Positions 16,986 to 25,449 of a stretch of 64,000 nt of DNA are shown piece by piece. The notes beneath the pieces are model-generated. The model was not told the DNA's origin. It was given only the letters and a program-made list of their open reading frames with translations, and did no database searches. The stretch is from JAAYUH01 sp964640995 (GTDB taxonomy: Bacteria; Caldisericota; Caldisericia; B22-G15): contig CAZXJJ010000001.1 of the NCBI GenBank assembly GCA_964640995.1, positions 310,001 through 374,000 of the forward strand, in the 5' to 3' direction. The translations under genes were made by a program, and so were the position numbers. The stretch's first letter is position 1. The number at the start of each line of letters is the position of its first letter.

Positions 16986-18356
16986 CTAATTATATTTTAT
17001 CTTATCCATTATTTTCAAGGCAACCTCTACTATTCTATCATCATAAAGAATTCCCTTATTTTTAATGAGTTCCTCTTTAACTTCTTCTTTTTCAAGAGGT
17101 GGTCTATAGGGTCTATTTGAAAGCATCGCATCAATTACATCTGCAACAGCAAGAATTTTTGCTTCAAGAATTATCTCATCATTTTTTAGTCCATTTGGAT
17201 AACCTGAGCCATTTAATCTCTCGTGATGTTGAATTATTATTTTTTTAGTTGGTTCTGGAAGATTTATATCTCTTACAATCTCATAACTTTTGAGAACATG
17301 TTCTTTTATTAAACTGAATTCTCTTTCAGTTAATTTTCCATATTTATTTAAAATTTCAGAAGGAACAAAAAGTTTTCCAAGGTCATGTAAAAATGACGCA
17401 CATTTAAGTGCTTTTAAACTCTCTTTATTCATATTCAACTCTTTTCCAATTAAATATGAAATAATTGAAACTCTTGATGAGTGATTTCCTGTGTAGGGCT
17501 CTTTCATTGTTATTATTTTTGAAAATGCTTTAAGCATAAGATCTATTGTCTTTTCTTGGTCTTTTGATTTTTTTAAAACTTCCTCCCTATCGATAAACTT
17601 TGAGATTCCAAGATTAAGATAATTTGAAATTTCCTTTAGAAAAAGTAAATTTTGTCTATTTAGAATTTTTGAATTATTTGAGAGAAAAGAAATAACACCG
17701 ATCAAATCTTTATTGTATGTTAAGGGAAAAGAGGTTGAATATTTATAATTTAAAAAATTTTTCGATTTTTTAATTAAAACTTTTTCCTTTTCTATCTTCT
17801 TTAATATTAAATCTGCTCTTTCTTTTAACTCCTTTTTATCAATATCTTTTTCTTTTTTGTTTATAAAAATTTTCTCTTTTTTCTTTAAATAAATAAAAAA
17901 GAACTCAACAAAATCTAACTTTTCTATTTCATGAGAAATTCTATTTATTAAACTATCTCTATTTTTTGAATCAATTAAAATTTTATTCACATTTCTAAGT
18001 ATCTCATATAATATAAATTTTTCAAAAAATTTTTTATTTTTTCTTACTTTTTTTACATCAACAATAGCAAAACAGGTTAAATTTTTATCAACATTAAATT
18101 TTGTTAATTTGTAAGTCTTAAAATTTTTATTTTTTAAATCTTTTATCTCTTTACCTTTTATTTCATTATCATCTAATTTAAATGAATCTTTGAATGCTTT
18201 ATTATAATCAGAAATAATATATTCTTTTCTCTTTTTCATAAGATTATAAATTGTATTACAAATAACTAAAGGAATCTGTGTTTTATTAAAGCATTCTAAT
18301 AAATAAAGATTTTTTCTATATTTTTTCTCTATAGAAACTTCTTTAACTTTTTTCAA
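16986..18356 (-). CDS. HD-GYP domain protein with PAS/GAF-like sensor region
   Basis: Probable c-di-GMP phosphodiesterase. The C-terminal HD-GYP domain (residues about 265-456) has the HD pair in ASFLHDLGKLFVPSEIL, EHVLKSYEI and the GYP-type HHERLNGSGYPNGL, followed by ILAVADVIDAML. Residues about 120-260 look like a GAF domain (for instance YSTSFPLTYNKDLIGVISF), and the first 100 residues may be a degenerate PAS. No membrane helix is seen. The longest frame starts at TTG 18356 without a ribosome binding site, 13 bases after the stop of a 45-residue peptide gene, so translation may depend on that gene. With the GGDEF protein at the window start, it indicates c-di-GMP signalling. Confidence 0.85.
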   Translation of the reverse strand: MKKVKEVSIEKKYRKNLYLLECFNKTQIPLVICNTIYNLMKKRKEYIISDYNKAFKDSFKLDDNEIKGKEIKDLKNKNFKTYKLTKFNVDKNLTCFAIVDVKKVRKNKKFFEKFILYEILRNVNKILIDSKNRDSLINRISHEIEKLDFVEFFFIYLKKKEKIFINKKEKDIDKKELKERADLILKKIEKEKVLIKKSKNFLNYKYSTSFPLTYNKDLIGVISFLSNNSKILNRQNLLFLKEISNYLNLGISKFIDREEVLKKSKDQEKTIDLMLKAFSKIITMKEPYTGNHSSRVSIISYLIGKELNMNKESLKALKCASFLHDLGKLFVPSEILNKYGKLTEREFSLIKEHVLKSYEIVRDINLPEPTKKIIIQHHERLNGSGYPNGLKNDEIILEAKILAVADVIDAMLSNRPYRPPLEKEEVKEELIKNKGILYDDRIVEVALKIMDKIKYN

Positions 18357-18369
18357 TGTTTTTAATTTT

Positions 18370-18507
18370 TTACTTTAAAACTATCTCAATAGGAGTTGAT
18401 TGTTTTAATGGAGAACCACCAGTATCTGAAGGGTCAGAAAAAACACTAAATCTAACAAAAGTTATAACTGTTAAGATAATCAAAATAAGAATCAAAAGTT
18501 TTTTCAT
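18370..18507 (-). CDS. 45-residue exported peptide precursor (candidate signal peptide)
   Basis: Short gene with a near-perfect AAAGGAGGTG site seven bases before ATG 18507. The product begins MKKLLILILIILTVITFV, a classic export signal, and ends with a short polar tail (SDPSDTGGSPLKQSTPIEIV, then LK). There is no lipobox Cys and no cysteine at all. Size and layout are like Phr- or SHP-type signal peptide precursors, which are exported, processed and sensed by TPR regulators. A 554-residue TPR-like/HTH protein is divergently encoded 168 bases away. The HD-GYP gene follows 13 bases after the stop and is probably co-transcribed. That it is a signalling peptide is inference. Confidence 0.65.
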   Translation of the reverse strand: MKKLLILILIILTVITFVRFSVFSDPSDTGGSPLKQSTPIEIVLK

Positions 18508-18637
18508 TCTGCACCTCCTTTCTTTTAAGTTAAACTATATCAAGTGATTATCAAATTTTAGGCATAAATTTTTCCGCTTTAATTCATAATTTTTTATATA
18601 CAATTTTTAATATTTTAAAAATTTTGAATTTTTAAAC

Positions 18638-18666
18638 TTGTAACCTACCACCCTATATGATAAAAT
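18638..18666 (+). promoter_or_regulatory. Promoter giving a leaderless transcript for the TPR-HTH gene
   Basis: TTGTAA (18638-18643), a 17-base spacer and TAAAAT (18661-18666). The predicted start point is about three bases from ATG 18676, and no AGGAGG site is present. The spacer holds CCTACCACCC, an island of G/C in an otherwise AT-rich gap, which could be an operator. Confidence 0.5.
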
Positions 18667-18675
18667 TTAGATAAT

Positions 18676-20340
18676 ATGAATATTAAATTGCCTTATTTAT
18701 CTAAAAAAATTCTTGAATTAGGTTCTTACACACAACCACTTCTAAATTTTATTCTTGAAAACAAAATTGACCCATGTTTAAGACATTATTTAAATTCTCT
18801 TGATTTAATTTGGAAAAGAGAGTATGAAAAAGCAAAAAAAGAGGTAGAACTTGGGTTAAAACTTTGCAAAAAGAATCTTTCAGTCTATTATCTTTTATTA
18901 TCAAATAAATTTATTGTTTCTTATTATCTAAAAGATAAAGAGTTTGAAATTTTATATAAAAAAATTAAAGGGAATTTAAAAAAAGTGCCACCAACAATTA
19001 GAAAAATTTTTAATCAATTTTTATTGAATTATCCATTAATATCGAATAAAAATAATTACACAAAATCAAGATTTTGGGGTAATGAAAAGGATTTATCCAA
19101 TTCAACAAAACTCTTTCTTCTAATTGGAAAAGCAAGAGAAAAGATAAAAGAAGGTAAAATAGATGAAGGAATAAATTTTTATTTAAAAGGATTAAAAATA
19201 GGGAAAAATATTCCTCATCCATCTGGAATAATAACTTGTTTAAATGATATCTCATGGTATTTAAAAGATACCAAACCTTTAAAGTCCCTATATTTTTCAG
19301 AAAAAGGACTTTATTATCTTGGGTTTTTTTATGAAGAGCCAAAAATGTACTTCTATCTATTAGATACATCATTTTGGATAGAGAAAAGTTTAAATTATTA
19401 TAGAATTTTTGAGTTATCTAAATTAATTAATAGATATGAAAATGATAATTATCTTAGTTGGAGATATTTAAATCTTTTTAAAGAATCAAAAAAATATCTT
19501 TTTGATTTAGAAAAAAATTTATATGAGAACTCAATTGAGTTAAGGAAATTTTTAAAGAAAAATATTAAAAGTTTAAAACTTACTTCAAAAATTACTGAAA
19601 TTCCAAGAAACACTTTAAGAGTTATTTTAAAAGGAAGAGTTAAAAATATAAAAGGTGAAACATTAAGGAAATTAATAAGTAAACTTAATTTTGAAATTGA
19701 TAATGAAACTCCAAAAGAGATTTTAAATGAAATTGTTAAATTAAAATTATTGTATATTTTTGAAAAAGGAGTTTCTTTTCTTAAAGAAAAAAATTTCTAT
19801 CAAGGAAAAAAACTTATAATTGCAACATATGTCTCTTTGTTCGATAGAGAAGAAAATTTCAAAACTTTAACAAGAAGAGATGTTTTGGAAAAATTATTCT
19901 ATCTTTATGAAAATGATTTTGAAGAGTTTAAAAATTACATAAAATCAAATTTAACCTTTTTAGAGTTTTTTCTGAACATAATTACTCCTAATCCTTTTAT
20001 AAAAGGAAGAAGAGACCTTATTTTAAAATTCTTAAATCATCTAAGTGATAATGAATTAAATGATTTTATAGATTTTTATTTAAATTTAAAAGAAAGAGAA
20101 AGATTAATGCTTGATATATTTTTAAGAAATTACATAAGATTTAATAGATTATCAATAAATCTCAATACTAAATTTGAAAATTATATTTTACTTAGAGAAA
20201 TCTCTGAAACTCTCAAATTAAACTTTCCGTTTTTGATTCTTTCTTTATACTATTTTTCAAAAAGAGAAAGGGTAAAAATTAGGAGAATTTTATTAAAATT
20301 AATTTTAATACTAAAGAAAAAAGAAATTAAAATTTCTTAA
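18676..20340 (+). CDS. Large TPR-like protein with central Cro/XRE-type HTH
   Basis: Unrecognised protein of 554 residues. Residues about 35-290 are helical repeats resembling TPRs (for example EYEKAKKEVELGLKLCKKN and KIKEGKIDEGINFYLKGLK). A helix-turn-helix follows near 300-340: SKITEIPRNTLRVILKGR followed by ETLRKLISKLN, which has the pattern of XRE/Cro folds. The last 200 residues are helical and lysine-rich. TPR plus HTH recalls RRNPP peptide-sensing regulators, although there the HTH is N-terminal and the TPRs C-terminal; here the HTH sits in the middle. It diverges from the 45-residue exported peptide gene. A regulatory role is inferred. Translation seems leaderless. Confidence 0.6.
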   Translation: MNIKLPYLSKKILELGSYTQPLLNFILENKIDPCLRHYLNSLDLIWKREYEKAKKEVELGLKLCKKNLSVYYLLLSNKFIVSYYLKDKEFEILYKKIKGNLKKVPPTIRKIFNQFLLNYPLISNKNNYTKSRFWGNEKDLSNSTKLFLLIGKAREKIKEGKIDEGINFYLKGLKIGKNIPHPSGIITCLNDISWYLKDTKPLKSLYFSEKGLYYLGFFYEEPKMYFYLLDTSFWIEKSLNYYRIFELSKLINRYENDNYLSWRYLNLFKESKKYLFDLEKNLYENSIELRKFLKKNIKSLKLTSKITEIPRNTLRVILKGRVKNIKGETLRKLISKLNFEIDNETPKEILNEIVKLKLLYIFEKGVSFLKEKNFYQGKKLIIATYVSLFDREENFKTLTRRDVLEKLFYLYENDFEEFKNYIKSNLTFLEFFLNIITPNPFIKGRRDLILKFLNHLSDNELNDFIDFYLNLKERERLMLDIFLRNYIRFNRLSINLNTKFENYILLREISETLKLNFPFLILSLYYFSKRERVKIRRILLKLILILKKKEIKIS

Positions 20341-20355
20341 TTTTTGGAGGCACAT

Positions 20356-20901
20356 ATGGATGTAAAAGAAGCAATTGAAAAAAGAAGAGCATATAGATCT
20401 TTAGATGAGGTTGAAATAAGTGATGAATTAATAAAAGATCTATTTAATTCCGCAGTTCTTGCTCCATCATGTTTTAACAATCAACCAGAAAGATTTATTT
20501 TTATCAAAAGCAAAGATAAACTAAATGAATTATATAGCGCTCTTTCAAAAAATAATGACTGGGCTAAATTTTCATCAATGATAACAGTTGTATATACAAA
20601 AAAAGATTTGGATTGTGATATTAAAGAAAGAGAATATTTTCTCTTTGATACTGGAATGTCAGTTGGTTTTATGATTTTAAGAGCAACAGAACTTGGGCTT
20701 GTTGCTCATCCAATTGCAGGCTATGATGAAGAGATGGTAAAAAATATCCTTCAGATTCCAGAAGATCATACAGTAATTACTTTGATTATTTTTGGAAAAA
20801 AGAGAGAAGAGATAAGAGATATCTTAACAGATAAACAAAAAGCACAGGAAATTGAGAGACCACCAAGAAAATCTTTCGATGAAATAGCAAAAATAATATA
20901 A
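20356..20901 (+). CDS. Nitroreductase-family protein
   Basis: Second FMN-dependent nitroreductase-type protein, 181 residues. Motifs include EKRRAYRSLDEVE, APSCFNNQPERFIFI, a GMSVGFMILRATELGLVAHP helix and a C-terminal ITLIIFGKK. It differs from the 2779 protein in having a longer C-terminal tail ending RPPRKSFDEI, as in several anaerobe nitroreductases. ATG 20356 has GGAGG five bases upstream; TTG 20344 precedes it. It follows the TPR-HTH gene by 15 bases and may be co-transcribed with it. The substrate is unknown. Confidence 0.85.
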   Translation: MDVKEAIEKRRAYRSLDEVEISDELIKDLFNSAVLAPSCFNNQPERFIFIKSKDKLNELYSALSKNNDWAKFSSMITVVYTKKDLDCDIKEREYFLFDTGMSVGFMILRATELGLVAHPIAGYDEEMVKNILQIPEDHTVITLIIFGKKREEIRDILTDKQKAQEIERPPRKSFDEIAKII

Positions 20902-21008
20902 ATAGAAAAATTTAATCAACATATTTAATTTTCAATTTCATTTTTAAAATTTGAATGATATCATTTAATTATTAACATTAATTTTTTAATAAAAATTTGA
21001 AGTGAATA

Positions 21009-22354
21009 ATGAAAAAAAGTAGTAAAAAAACAAAATTCAAAAATTTTTTTCAAATGGAGAATTCAATTTCATTAAATCAAGCAATAATTGAAGCAGATAG
21101 ACGCTTATTATGTTATGACCCACCTTGTAGTAAAGAGTGTCCAGCAGATACAAAACCTGGTGAATTTATAAAAAAATTGAGATTGAGGAATATCAAAGGA
21201 GCAATAAAAACAATTAAAGAAAATAATGCCCTTGGTGGAGTATGTCGTGTAGTTTGTCCTGTAGATAAATTATGTGAAAAAGGATGTCTTTCAACTGAAA
21301 TTGATAGATCAATTCAAATTGGTAAACTTCAGAGATTTTTAATTGAATATGGATGGAATTTAAATTTTAATCCTATTAAAAGAAAAAGATAGAAAAATAA
21401 AAAAGTAGCAGTTATTGGTTCTGGTCCAGCAGGTTTATCTTGTGCAAGAGAACTTGCAAAAGAAGGTTTTGATGTGACTATTTTTGAAAAAAATAAAAAA
21501 GCAGGCGGAATTTTAAGATATGGCATACCTCCATTTAAACTAAATGATGATTTTTTAGATAGAGAATTAAAAGATATTCAAAATCTTGGAGTAAAAGTTA
21601 AAACAAATTACTCATTTAAAGGTAAAGGCGCAATTGAAAAACTACTAAAAGATAATTTTAAAGCAATCTTTGTTTCAACTAGTTTATATAAAATTAAAAA
21701 ATTAGATATTCCTGGATCAGACTCAAAAGATGTTTTTACTTTTTATGATTTCTTGTGGAGTGTGAATAATGGTGGTATAGAAAAATTAATGGATAAAATA
21801 AAAAATAAAAATATAGCAATTATAGGCGGTGGTTCAGTTGCCTAGATGTTGCAATAACATGTAAATTGTTAAAAACAAAGAATGTTTATTGTATTGCACT
21901 CGAAAATATGGAAAATCTTCCTTGTGATAGAGAGGATCTTCATAAAGCAATTGATCATAATGTAATAATTAAACCTCAAAGTCAAATAAAAGAAATAATT
22001 ACTAAAAACGGAAAAGTAACTCATATCAAAGGAAATGAAATTAAATCATTAAAACTTGGAGATTTTTCACCTTCAAACATAAAATATATAAAAGGAACAG
22101 ATTTTTCGTTTAAGGTTGATTTTGTAATTTTTGCAATTGGTGCAGGAGTTGATCCTAAAATTAAAGAATTTTCACCATCTATTGAATTTGATAATAAAGG
22201 ATTTATTAAGGTCAATAATGAGACCTATGAAACTTCCAAAAAGGGAATTTTTGCAGGAGGAGAGGTTGTAACTGGGCCATCTTTAGTAGTTTATGCAGTA
22301 AGAGGTGGTAAACTTGCTGCAAAATCTATAATTAACTATTTAGGAGCAAAATAA
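21009..22354 (+). pseudogene. preT: Broken preT-type (GltD-like) flavoprotein gene
   Basis: This encodes the NAD(P)H-accepting flavoprotein subunit that would feed electrons to PreA (dihydropyrimidine dehydrogenase) but is interrupted twice. The N-terminal part has Fe-S cysteines (CYDPPCSKECPAD and CRVVCPVDKLCEKGC). A TAG at 21390-21392 stops the frame. The same frame goes on directly with KVAVIGSGPAGLSCARELAK (FAD site) and GGILRYGIPPFKL. Near 21845 one base is missing just after the second nucleotide-binding motif IIGGGSVA, and a shifted frame continues to a normal C-terminus (FAGGEVVTGPSLVVYAVRGG). Either the subunit is lost or the consensus has two errors. The ribosome binding site is weak. 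Confidence 0.85.
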
Positions 22355-22363
22355 GGAGGAAAA

Positions 22364-23605
22364 ATGAAAGATTTAAGTATAACTGTTTGTGGAGTAAAAT
22401 TTCCAAATCCATTTATGCTTTCTTCTTCAGTTGTTAGTAATAGTGCTGAAATGATAGCAAGAGCATTTGATGCTGGATTTGGAGGTGTTTCATATAAAGG
22501 TATTGGTGGACCTTCGATTGAGATAATAAACCCTGCTCCAAGAATGCATGCATATAATATTGGAAGTAAAAAGCTTGTTGGTCTTCAAAATGTTGAACAA
22601 ACAACTGATAGATCTCTCAAAGATAATGTTCAAGATGTAAAATGGCTAAAAAAACATTATCCTAAAAACCCTGTTATGGTAAATATCATGGGTTTTAATA
22701 AAGAAGAGTGGAAATATCTTGCTTTAACATTTGAAGATGCAGGTGCAGATATGTTAGAACTTAATTTCTCTTGTCCTCATATGTCAGTTGAAGGTTCAGG
22801 AATGAAAGTTGGACAAGCATTTAAACTTGTAAGAGATTTTACTGAAATAGTAAAAAAGAATGTTAAAATACCTGTTTTTGCAAAACTAACTTCAAATGTC
22901 ACAGATATAACAGAACCAGCAATGTATGCAAAAGAAGGCGGAGCTGATGGTATAACTGCTGTTAACACTGTTAGAGGAGTTATAGGAGTTAACATTGATA
23001 ATTTTGTTCCATATCCAAATGTTTTTGGAAAAGGAGCAATTTCAGGTTATTCTGGGCCAGGAATTAAACCAATATCTTTGAAATGCATTGTTGAACTTGC
23101 TAAGAAAAAAGAACTAAATCTTCCACTTGCTGGTTGTGGTGGAATTGAAACATGGATAGATGCTGTTGAATTTCTTTTAAGTGGAGCATCATTAATTCAG
23201 ATGACAACAAGCATAATTAAATATGGACATAGATTAGTAGAGGATTTAATTGAGGGATTATCTTTTTATATGGAAGAGAAAGACTTTAAAAAGGTTGAAG
23301 ATATTGTTGGAAAAGCATTGCCAAATTATGTTGAAACTAAAGATTTTGATTTATCAAGACAAGGTGCTGCAAAATATGATTTAGAAAGGTGCATTGGTTG
23401 TGGTTTGTGTTATATAGCATGTCAAGATGCAGGTGGTCAATGCCTGAAATGGGATGATAAAAAAAGAAGGCCAATACCTGATGAAGAAAAGTGTTATAGT
23501 TGTATGATTTGTTCTTTTGTTTGTCCTGTTGATAATCCACCAATGATTACTTTTAAAGAAATAAAAGGAAAGAAAATTTATACTCCAACTGCATTAAAAG
23601 ATTAA
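22364..23605 (+). CDS. preA: Dihydropyrimidine dehydrogenase subunit PreA
   Basis: NAD-dependent dihydropyrimidine dehydrogenase, reducing uracil or thymine (or running in reverse), cytoplasmic. Residues about 1-310 are a dihydroorotate-dehydrogenase-like FMN barrel with the active-site LNFSCPHM cysteine and GCGGIETWIDAVEFLLSGAS for the FMN phosphate. The C-terminal part has two 4Fe-4S motifs (CIGCGLCYIAC and CYSCMICSFVC). Length (413 residues) is usual. AAGGAGG lies just upstream of ATG 22364, ten bases after the broken preT gene. Because its partner is interrupted, this subunit would need another electron donor or be non-functional in vivo. The frame itself is intact. Confidence 0.9.
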   Translation: MKDLSITVCGVKFPNPFMLSSSVVSNSAEMIARAFDAGFGGVSYKGIGGPSIEIINPAPRMHAYNIGSKKLVGLQNVEQTTDRSLKDNVQDVKWLKKHYPKNPVMVNIMGFNKEEWKYLALTFEDAGADMLELNFSCPHMSVEGSGMKVGQAFKLVRDFTEIVKKNVKIPVFAKLTSNVTDITEPAMYAKEGGADGITAVNTVRGVIGVNIDNFVPYPNVFGKGAISGYSGPGIKPISLKCIVELAKKKELNLPLAGCGGIETWIDAVEFLLSGASLIQMTTSIIKYGHRLVEDLIEGLSFYMEEKDFKKVEDIVGKALPNYVETKDFDLSRQGAAKYDLERCIGCGLCYIACQDAGGQCLKWDDKKRRPIPDEEKCYSCMICSFVCPVDNPPMITFKEIKGKKIYTPTALKD

Positions 23606-23608
23606 TTT

Positions 23609-24478
23609 TTAACCTAAAATAGAAATAAGGAGTATTCCTAAAAAAATAAGAATTGATGAAATAAATCTAACAAAACCATATTTTTCTTTAAGGAAAATTG
23701 AGCCAAGTAAGACAGAAAAAATAACTCCAATTTCTCTAATTGAAACAATATAACTTAATTTTGAAAGATTCATCACATAAATAATTATTGAGTATGAAAG
23801 AATTATTCCAATTCCAGTATAAAAAATTTTATATTTTTCATTTTTTAAAATTTTTAAAATATTTTCTTCACTTTTAGTTATAAAAACATAAGGCACAAAA
23901 AGAAGAATTGATATTATTTCAAAAAGATAAACATATAAAATAGGGTTTACATATTTAGCCCCTATTTTATCTATTAAAGAGTGAATTGTAATTGTTATTA
24001 AACACAAAAATGCATAAATTAGGCCTTTATTTTCTTTGTTGAAAATTTTTAAGAAATTTTTAAAACTCATATCACCAACTGAAATAAAATATATTCCTGA
24101 AATAATCAATATAATTCCAATAAAACCATATAGAGTGACTTTTTCTCCAAAAATAAAATAAGAGAGAAGTGCAATTAAAAGTGGTGAAGACCTTGCTATT
24201 GGATAGACCAAAGAGAGTTCTCCATATTTATATCCAAGAGAAATAAAAAGCCAATAGAAAAAATGAACTATTCCACTTCCAATTATAGGTGCAATTCCTT
24301 CTCTATTAAAACCAAATTTATATAGAATATAAAATATTATTGGAAAATAAATTAAAATTTGAAAAATTTTTGCCCAGAAGATATAAATTACAGAGTCTTC
24401 ACTTTTCTTAAACAAAAAATTCCATGTTGAGTGGATTAATGCAGAAAGAGCAACCAAAACTAAAGGAAAAATTTCCAT
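23609..24478 (-). CDS. EamA/DMT-superfamily transporter
   Basis: Integral membrane protein of 289 residues with about ten hydrophobic helices in two EamA-like halves; the second half starts near KGLIYAFLCLITITIHS. Conserved features include the N-terminal ALIHSTWNFLFKK and HFFYWLFISLGYKYGELSLV at the end of the first half. Such proteins export or import metabolites, but the substrate cannot be predicted. The ATG directly follows the stop of the S24 repressor gene with no gap, so it is co-transcribed with it and probably under the same control. Confidence 0.85.
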   Translation of the reverse strand: MEIFPLVLVALSALIHSTWNFLFKKSEDSVIYIFWAKIFQILIYFPIIFYILYKFGFNREGIAPIIGSGIVHFFYWLFISLGYKYGELSLVYPIARSSPLLIALLSYFIFGEKVTLYGFIGIILIISGIYFISVGDMSFKNFLKIFNKENKGLIYAFLCLITITIHSLIDKIGAKYVNPILYVYLFEIISILLFVPYVFITKSEENILKILKNEKYKIFYTGIGIILSYSIIIYVMNLSKLSYIVSIREIGVIFSVLLGSIFLKEKYGFVRFISSILIFLGILLISILG

Positions 24479-25162
24479 TTATCTCCAAGTTTTAGCAACT
24501 TTAATTATTTTTATATCATCATGCTCATTGAGTTCTATTTCAGGATAATCTTTATTTGCTGGTTTTAATTTCCATTTGCCATTTTCAAAAACAAGCCTCT
24601 TTAAGGTTGCCTTTCCATTTATAATTGCAACAACTAAACTATTATTTTCCCATTGAAGTTTTTCATTAACAAGAAGATAATCTCCCTCATAAATTTTTGC
24701 ATCAATCATACTATCTCCTTTTACAATTAAAGCATACTCAACATTTTTTGTCTCATCATAAGGAAGTTCAAGATATTTAAGTGGCTCTGAATCTCTTTCG
24801 ATTTGAAGTGGTTCACCTGCTCTAACATAACCTAAAACAGGAATTTTTTTTACTGGAATTCCTTTCATTTTGTACAAAAAATCTAAAACTTTCTTTCTCT
24901 CTTCTTCATCAAGAGATTTAATTATGCTAAAAAGGTAATATTTTTCATCTCTTGTTATAACAAGCGATTCTTCATCAAGAAAATAGGAAATTGGAACATT
25001 AAAAACTTCAGATGCTTTAACAATAAATTTTATTCCAGGAGTTCTTAATCCTTTCTCAATTTGATATATTGCTTGTCGAGTAACTCCTAATCTCTCTCCA
25101 AACTCTTCTTGAGATAATTCAAGTTCTTCTCTTAATTTTTTAATTCTTTCTCCAATGTTCAA
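24479..25162 (-). CDS. XRE-S24 repressor (LexA/CI-like, autocleaving type)
   Basis: Repressor of 227 residues. The N-terminal XRE domain is MNIGERIKKLREELELSQEE, followed by GVTRQAIYQIEKG as the recognition region. The C-terminal S24 domain (residues about 105-227) has the cleavage site Ala-Gly in GYVRAGEPLQ, catalytic Ser in VKGDSMIDAKIYEGDYLLV and catalytic Lys in GKATLKRL. All three elements needed for RecA-stimulated self-cleavage are present, so DNA damage should release its targets. It diverges from the small-gene cassette starting at 25285, and matching 13-base inverted sites flank the shared promoter region. True LexA has a winged-helix N-terminus, so this is CI/phage-like rather than canonical LexA. 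Confidence 0.9.
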   Translation of the reverse strand: MNIGERIKKLREELELSQEEFGERLGVTRQAIYQIEKGLRTPGIKFIVKASEVFNVPISYFLDEESLVITRDEKYYLFSIIKSLDEEERKKVLDFLYKMKGIPVKKIPVLGYVRAGEPLQIERDSEPLKYLELPYDETKNVEYALIVKGDSMIDAKIYEGDYLLVNEKLQWENNSLVVAIINGKATLKRLVFENGKWKLKPANKDYPEIELNEHDDIKIIKVAKTWR

Positions 25163-25179
25163 ATTAACCTCCTTTTATT

Positions 25180-25270
25180 AATTATATCAATTTATTTCTA
25201 TATTTTCAATCATATACTTGACAAATGAAAATTAAATGTTATAATATATGTAAACTAATTGATATAATTT
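25180..25270. promoter_or_regulatory. Divergent promoters with paired inverted operator-like sites
   Basis: Minus-strand promoter for the repressor: TTGAAA (25209-25204), 17 bases, TATAAT (25186-25181). Plus-strand promoter for the cassette: TTGACA (25218-25223), 16 bases, TATAAT (25240-25245). The 13-mer AATTGATATAATT occurs on the plus strand at 25257-25269 and on the minus strand at 25192-25180, one overlapping the repressor -10 box and the other just past the cassette promoter. This symmetric placement suits a shared operator pair bound by the S24 repressor. Confidence 0.65.
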
Positions 25271-25284
25271 TAGGAGGTGATTTC

Positions 25285-25449
25285 TTGAAAGATACAGAGA
25301 TTATCTATGAGATTTTATCAAGAGTTTTAGGTGAAAGAAACAAGGTGAAAATTTTAAGAAAATTAGAGAAATTGGAGAGAAAGAAAGATGAAGAGAAAGA
25401 GAGAATTTTAGGTTTGATTAAAAGTGTAATGGAGATGAAGGAACTTTGA
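25285..25449 (+). CDS. 54-residue helical protein, first gene of the S24-controlled cassette
   Basis: Short charged protein with a predicted coiled helix (RKLEKLERKKDEEKERILGL); no known domain. The start is TTG 25285 with AGGAGGTG five to six bases upstream; a reading from 25225 would run through the promoter. It overlaps the amidase gene by four bases (TTGA), so translation is coupled. It lies directly behind the strong TTGACA/TATAAT promoter facing the S24 repressor gene. Confidence 0.65.
   Translation: MKDTEIIYEILSRVLGERNKVKILRKLEKLERKKDEEKERILGLIKSVMEMKEL

Noticed and set aside
18356..18547. Rightward 63-residue reading opposite the exported peptide
   Set aside because: No ribosome binding site, and the opposite strand has a much better gene with signal peptide and AAAGGAGG.
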